From NCBI GenBank assembly GCA_002794775.1, contig NBAY01000004.1, positions 1,302,001 through 1,366,000 of the forward strand: DNA of 64,000 nt, written 5' to 3'. A program made the position numbers and the translations under genes. Each line of letters opens with the position of its first letter. Position 1 is the stretch's first letter. The notes beneath the pieces are model-generated. The model was given only the letters and a program-made list of their open reading frames with translations, searched no databases and had not been told where the DNA came from. Positions 60,001 through 64,000 of the stretch are shown in pieces. Source of the DNA: Porodaedalea pini (Eukaryota > Basidiomycota > Agaricomycetes > Hymenochaetales > Hymenochaetaceae).

Positions 60001-60657
60001 TGTCAGCAGAAGAATTCGCAAAGCACATCAAGGAGACCCATCACATCATGAAAGACAATCTAGTCAAGGCAGCAGAGGACATGAAACGCTATCATGACTG
60101 GACGGCAGGAACTCCAGTGAAATACAAGGCTGGAGACAAGGTCTTCCTCAATGGGCAAAACATCAGCACAGATTCACAATGAAAAAGCTAGCCAATAAGT
60201 GGTACGGCCCCTTCGACATCATTGAAAGGTAGGAGCAAGTGCTTACAAACTCAAACTCCCAAAACGATGGAAAAAGGTCAACCCTGTCTTCAACAAAGCC
60301 TTGCTGAAACCCACCATCAAACTGTCCTTTGAAAGCCAGAAACAGCCACTACCCCCACTGCCAGACATCGTCGACAATGAGGAGGAGTACAAAGTCGAGG
60401 AGGTCATCGACTCACGTCTGCACTGAGGAAAACTACAGTACCTCGTCAAGTGGGTCGGGTACAACGAACCGACTTGGCAGCCTGAGATGGACTTCAGTGA
60501 GAATGCAAAGGAGACAATCACTGAATTCTATTGAAAACATCCTGGTGCTCCTCGAAAACTCGACATTCCTTGCCAATGACTCCATCTACTCTTTGTCAAC
60601 ACCGAACCAGACAACTGCAATCTTGGTTGGTTGGGACACCCAACCTTGAGGGGGGGA
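57067..60657 (+). pseudogene. Gypsy B pol remnant
   Basis: Colinear with gypsy A Pol: protease VDSGCTGLCI (about 57330), RT with IYLDDILIL (about 58270), RNase H, integrase (CDCCQQTKALRASRSRPL; STVYHLQTDGQMEQVNQELE) and chromodomain YLVKWVGYNEPTWQPEM. Many stops, several at positions where A has CGA (Arg) or TGG (Trp). At least one frame change near 60180-60230. Not functional. Confidence 0.88.
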
Positions 60658-60660
60658 TAA

Positions 60661-61085
60661 TGTTAGGACTTGAACTATTCCTTTCCTTTTATTTTCCCTT
60701 TTATCATTTCTTTTCTTTTAATTGTGCCTTTTTATTATATTTTACCATCCTTCAATCATTTCCCACACCCCCTTGCACCTGACCTTCATTCATTCCATTC
60801 CGTTCCTTTATGTAATCTTAGATAATATAGTCTCACAGTCACCATTATAAGAGGTTTCAGGAATCGCATGAACTCCTTGTTCTACTTTTCCTCTTACCTC
60901 TGCAATGACCTAGGTAAGACTCGTCTCCCCTGTACTAGTTTAGACTTGTATTAATCCTCTTACCTCTATGATGACCTAGCCTGAGTACAGTGTGTCCCAA
61001 GTCCCCACTCAAGTATAGCACATCCCAGACGACAGTCAGCTGAGGCCTGCCCAGTCCGAGTCATCTCCCGGACTCCCGCCTAACA
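60661..61085 (+). repeat. 3' LTR of gypsy B
   Basis: 425 bp, preceded by a G-rich purine tract (gagggggga). Differs from the 5' LTR at several positions, mostly transitions. Confidence 0.9.
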
Positions 61086-61632
61086 GATTGGCCTTCCCAC
61101 TTGTGTGCTCATAATGTGACATCCTGGTCCATTAGTCCTATTGTCTTTAGGAGTTCTGGGACCTTCTGTGCTACATTCTATAGTAGCATGCACTTTGTGC
61201 ATTGGGGATCAACCTCTATAGGGTGTCCTTTGCTTTCTTGACATTTGTGTGCCATATCACAGGGTGTGACAGTGTAGTGTGACTGTGACTGACAGATTTT
61301 TGCCTGGGCAAGTATCCGTCAAGATCAGGTGACTGTATAATCACATGTATGATCAATGATGATTCACCTCAATTGGTGTTTCCAAATGTGTGAAAATTTC
61401 CTTTCACTGCACTTGTTTGATCTCCACCCACCTACACAGTTAATTTATTGCTCCCTATTTTACATATTTCTGCTCCTGAGAACTGTGCCTTTTTTTTGAG
61501 TACTTAATGAGCAGATACTGTGCAGAATTTACAGAGAAAATCAACATTTACTCTTTTTTTTGACATTTTGGCTCTGACATGGCTCACTTCACATGACATG
61601 CACATGCCGCAGGACTTATGAAAATGGCTGTA

Positions 61633-62222
61633 AGCATGAAGATTTTGACTGAAATTTAAGCCAAAAATGCTTAACGAGGGGTAATCATGTGACCTCACAT
61701 TCCCTGTAAGGATAAGTTTGTGATGGTTGGTGGCTTGGCAAACCCAGTATCAGAAATTTTTATAGCTTAAGGACAACTGATAAGTGAGAAAAAATCATCT
61801 GATAACTGCATTCCTACTTGCTTTCAACCTCCCATGTCTTGGGAGCTGGGCTATGCTCAAAATCCAGGTGGTACTTTGAATTATCTCCCTTCCAGAAGCT
61901 TGTTGGGCACTTTCACAACTGGTCCAGTGATGAATTCACTCAAGCCTGCACACTTTTTCCAAAGCTCAGACATGCAGTACAGACAGAAATCAATGGAGGC
62001 CTAGCACAAGCTGATACTCTTAATTACTTCTGTAAATAGATGAATGCAGTAACAATGCTCATTGTTGATGTCAAAAATTGTCTTTTGCTAGCCTGTCAGA
62101 ACTTGATATGCATGAGTCATTGTCCCAAAATAGTAAGAATTTTATTTGTATATTACATAACAACGTGCTCAAGCATAACCTGTGGTTAAGCATGGGCCGC
62201 CGTGTCCACGGAGGGTCATGCT
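61633..62222. other. Spacer between two MITEs
   Basis: About 590 bp, AT-rich, no supported gene. It starts taagcatgaag and ends ..aagcatgggcc..catgct, but no convincing inverted ends were found. Confidence 0.4.
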
Positions 62223-62224
62223 TA

Positions 62225-63074
62225 CAGCCATTTTCACAAGTCCTGCGACACGTGCATGTCACGTGAAGTGAGCCGCGTCAGAGCCAAAATGTCGAAAAAT
62301 TAGAGTAAATGTTGATTTTCTCTGTAAATTCTGCACAGTACCTGCTCGTTAAGTACTCAAAAAAAAGGCACGGTTCTCAGGAGCAGAAATATGTAAAATA
62401 TGGAGCAATACATTGATTGTGTAGGTGGGTAGAGATCAAACAAGTGCAGCCAGTCTGTTCTCTCATACATTTCCACTGAGATTCAAAAATTATGGCTCCC
62501 CTAAATCTACCTATAAAATTCTTTCCTGTGTCTGTAAATTAAGTATATGATTATACCAACAGCTCCTGCAAGTTTGAAGCCAATCCATTCAGTATTCATG
62601 GTGCAGCAGCAAGATTTGTGTTCTACTTCAAGCTCTTTCCACCCTCCTTTTCTTACAACAGGTCTTGCAGAGTAGAACACAAATCTTGCTGCTGCACCAT
62701 GAATACTGAATGGATTGGCTTCAAACTTGCAGGAGCTGTTGGTATAATCATATACTTAATTTACAGACACAGGAAAGAATTTTATAGGTAGATTTAGGGG
62801 AGCCATAATTTTTGAATCTCAGTGGAAATGTATGAGAGAACAGACTGGCTGCACTTGTTTGATCTCTACCCACCTACACAATCAATGTATTGCTCCATAT
62901 TTTACATATTTCTGCTCCTGAGAACCGTGCCTTTTTTTTTGAGTACTTAACGAGCAGGTACTGTGCAGAATTTACAGAGAAAATCAACATTTACTCTAAT
63001 TTTTCGACATTTTGGCTCTGACGCGGCTCACTTCACGTGACATGCACGTGTCGCAGGACTTATGAAAATGGCTG
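62225..63074. mobile_element. Fold-back MITE (850 bp), CAGCC family, full-length
   Basis: Begins CAGCCATTTTCACAAGTCC and ends in the reverse complement, flanked by TA (62223-62224, 63075-63076). The two ~415-bp arms pair around a short centre at about 62655. Very similar to 19716-20564 and to the split copy. No coding capacity. Confidence 0.92.
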
Positions 63075-63076
63075 TA

Positions 63077-63864
63077 ATCACAGGTTCGACTGTATTGCTC
63101 TTTGCTCGTCTTTGTCGCGGCTTTCCACTGGTACTTTTGCATGTACTTTGAGAAGGAGCAAAATTAGAGTTGCGCAGAACATATAGTTATCGCCGGCGGT
63201 GCAATCGCAAGTTGGTTTTAACGTTCCCGCTGAAACCGTCCGTGACCGGACGAATGAGCTGTAGCGATATCGAGCAGACCGAGCCCTTCCGCCTATGGTC
63301 CGATAACTTTGTACAGCTAAAAGTTCTCACTCATATGGAGGAAGTAAAAAAGCGAAGGCTCGATGTTTCGAGACGTTTCGTTTATGACTAGACTCCGTAC
63401 TTCTGTTATTCGCGCAGCGGTCGCGGCAGCCGACAGTGCAAGGTGAGACAGAGGTACAAACCTGTGAATGAGACTCTGAGAGACAACGAGAGTTTGGGAG
63501 AAGGTTCTACTACATAGTACTCGTCGACTCGGATCCGACTAGCCTCTGATGGGATCCGCGCACATGGTTGCCTTTCTGAGTAACCAATTATAACGGATGA
63601 GTCACGGACCAATCGCAGCGGTCTACACGTGACTCGGATGGTCAGTTATTTGTGTATTTTACTGAATTTTCATTCGATGGTTTACCGAGCGACCGTGATC
63701 GTGGCCGCTGATCAATAGCAGCTCTCGACCAAGGGCCGAAGTGCCGAAAGTGCCGAAAGTGCCGTGACCTGCCTGGCGTTAGCGCTGGAGTAACGATCGC
63801 GTTCTTCATGTCGTAGCTTTGTCATCTTCGGAATCCAGTAGTACTTGCGAGAGACGTCACAGGG
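63077..63864. other. Non-coding upstream region
   Basis: GC content returns to that of the left half. Short frames only. It likely holds the promoter of the gene starting at 63928. A short direct repeat agtgccgaa occurs near 63741-63760. Confidence 0.4.
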
Positions 63865-63873
63865 CATAAATAG
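63865..63873 (+). promoter_or_regulatory. TATA-like box
   Basis: cataaatag, about 60 bp before the ATG at 63928, in a GC-richer setting. Position suits a core promoter for the right-edge gene. Confidence 0.4.
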
Positions 63874-63927
63874 CCCGACCGCCATTGCACACCCAGCAGC
63901 CTTCACCAGAGCCATCACAATCAACTA

Positions 63928-64000
63928 ATGCCTGCCGACCGTGCAAACCACCGCCGCACGTCAACTGACGACTCGACCCGCCAGAGGGAGCACGAGCTGC
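63928..64000 (+). CDS. 5' end of an unidentified gene leaving the window
   Basis: The ATG at 63928 opens a frame (MPADRANHRRTSTDDSTRQR..) that is still open at the window end, 24 codons. Hydrophilic, Arg-rich start, no domain visible. Support comes from the upstream TATA-like box and a leader with catcacaatcaact before the ATG, a normal fungal start context. Confidence 0.4.
   Translation, partial: MPADRANHRRTSTDDSTRQREHEL

Larger units (their letters stand above)
54807..61085 (+). mobile_element. Ty3/gypsy chromovirus B, degenerate (6,279 bp)
   Basis: LTRs of 425 bp (54807-55231, 60661-61085), TG..CA ends and a 5-bp duplication GATTG (54802-54806, 61086-61090). Same family as gypsy A in opposite orientation. 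Gag and pol are recognisable along their whole length but broken by many stops and missense changes, mostly C-to-T or G-to-A relative to A. It sits in the same 1.73-kb solo LTR as A. Confidence 0.93.
47085..61406. mobile_element. Probable 1.73-kb solo LTR, split by two gypsy elements
   Basis: After removing gypsy A and B the pieces 47085-47390, 53702-54806 and 61091-61406 sum to 1,727 bp. The unit begins TGTTAGGG and ends CCTTTCA (TG..CA) and is flanked by a 5-bp duplication CTGCA (47080-47084, 61407-61411) inside the MITE right arm. No retroelement gene is seen in these pieces, so a solo LTR of a large-LTR family is the best reading. A non-autonomous LTR element is the alternative. Confidence 0.65.
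35057..61630. mobile_element. Fold-back MITE of the CAGCC family, split by three insertions
   Basis: Four separated pieces together make one ~855-bp element with the same order as the intact 849- and 850-bp copies: 35057-35183 (left arm start), 46421-46897 (rest of left arm, centre, start of right arm), 47058-47084, and 61407-61630 (right end). TA flanks the outer ends (35055-35056; 61631-61632). The breaks coincide with an 11.2-kb TA-duplicating element, a 160-bp TIR element and a TG..CA element with a 5-bp duplication. Joining pieces across the breaks reproduces the intact sequence at each junction (for example ctcat/TA/agtactc). Confidence 0.88.

Noticed and set aside
63170..63391. 73-codon plus-strand frame after the last MITE
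   Set aside because: No ATG-led domain and no splice support; treated as upstream non-coding DNA.
1..64000. tRNA, rRNA or CRISPR features
   Set aside because: No cloverleaf with A/B boxes, rRNA segment or direct-repeat/spacer array was recognised by eye; CRISPR is not expected in a fungal nucleus.

Overview
The window looks like nuclear DNA of a filamentous basidiomycete, most likely an Agaricomycete. Genes are dense and split by many short introns of about 50-60 nt with GT..AG ends. The set includes a Ubc2-type adaptor (SAM-RA-SH3-SH3) and other typical fungal housekeeping genes. The right half is a transposon nest. Species cannot be named from the sequence.

Left half (1-33.7 kb), host genes: a 5' gene fragment leaving the window at base 1 (-); IPI3/WDR18 WD40 ribosome-assembly protein (-); divergent DnaJ protein (+); SH3 protein (+); serine carboxypeptidase (-); GPI11/PIG-F (-); PET117 (-), a two-exon gene of 79 codons; a ~1,800-residue ankyrin protein with an N-terminal nucleotidyltransferase-like motif (+); Ubc2/Ste50-like MAPK adaptor (-); a clathrin/AP-adaptor accessory-like protein (-); an F-box protein (+); and an uncharacterised protein (+). 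Two TA-flanked elements (849 and 595 bp) sit between the ankyrin gene and UBC2. Three host genes show a frame break at a homopolymer run.

Right half (33.9-63.1 kb), a nested transposon island. A 1.07-kb fold-back element (33967-35038) lies 18 bp from an ~855-bp fold-back MITE that began at 35057 and ends at 61630. That MITE has been split by three insertions: (i) an 11,235-bp element (35184-46418) with a TA target duplication and two 2,937-bp terminal inverted repeats, each carrying a Tc1/mariner-type DD34E transposase gene, around 5.4 kb of cargo with two divergent uncharacterised genes; (ii) a 160-bp TIR element; (iii) a 1.73-kb sequence that looks like a solo LTR (TG..CA, 5-bp duplication CTGCA), itself split by two Ty3/gypsy chromoviruses. 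Gypsy A (47391-53696, minus) has intact gag and pol. Gypsy B (54807-61085, plus) is a relative full of CpG-to-TpG/CpA changes. A third full 850-bp MITE lies at 62225-63074. A TATA box and the start of a new gene reach the right edge.

The most notable object is the 11.2-kb cargo-bearing element. Its outer ~450 bp match the 850-bp MITEs, so it (or a relative) is probably the parent of that family. Both transposase copies are interrupted by the same 934-bp solo LTR at mirror-image positions, and no indel is seen between the arms. The arms were therefore copied from one another after the LTR landed. The inner edge of the repeat lies inside the 3' end of one cargo gene, which suggests the left arm was copied from the right side.
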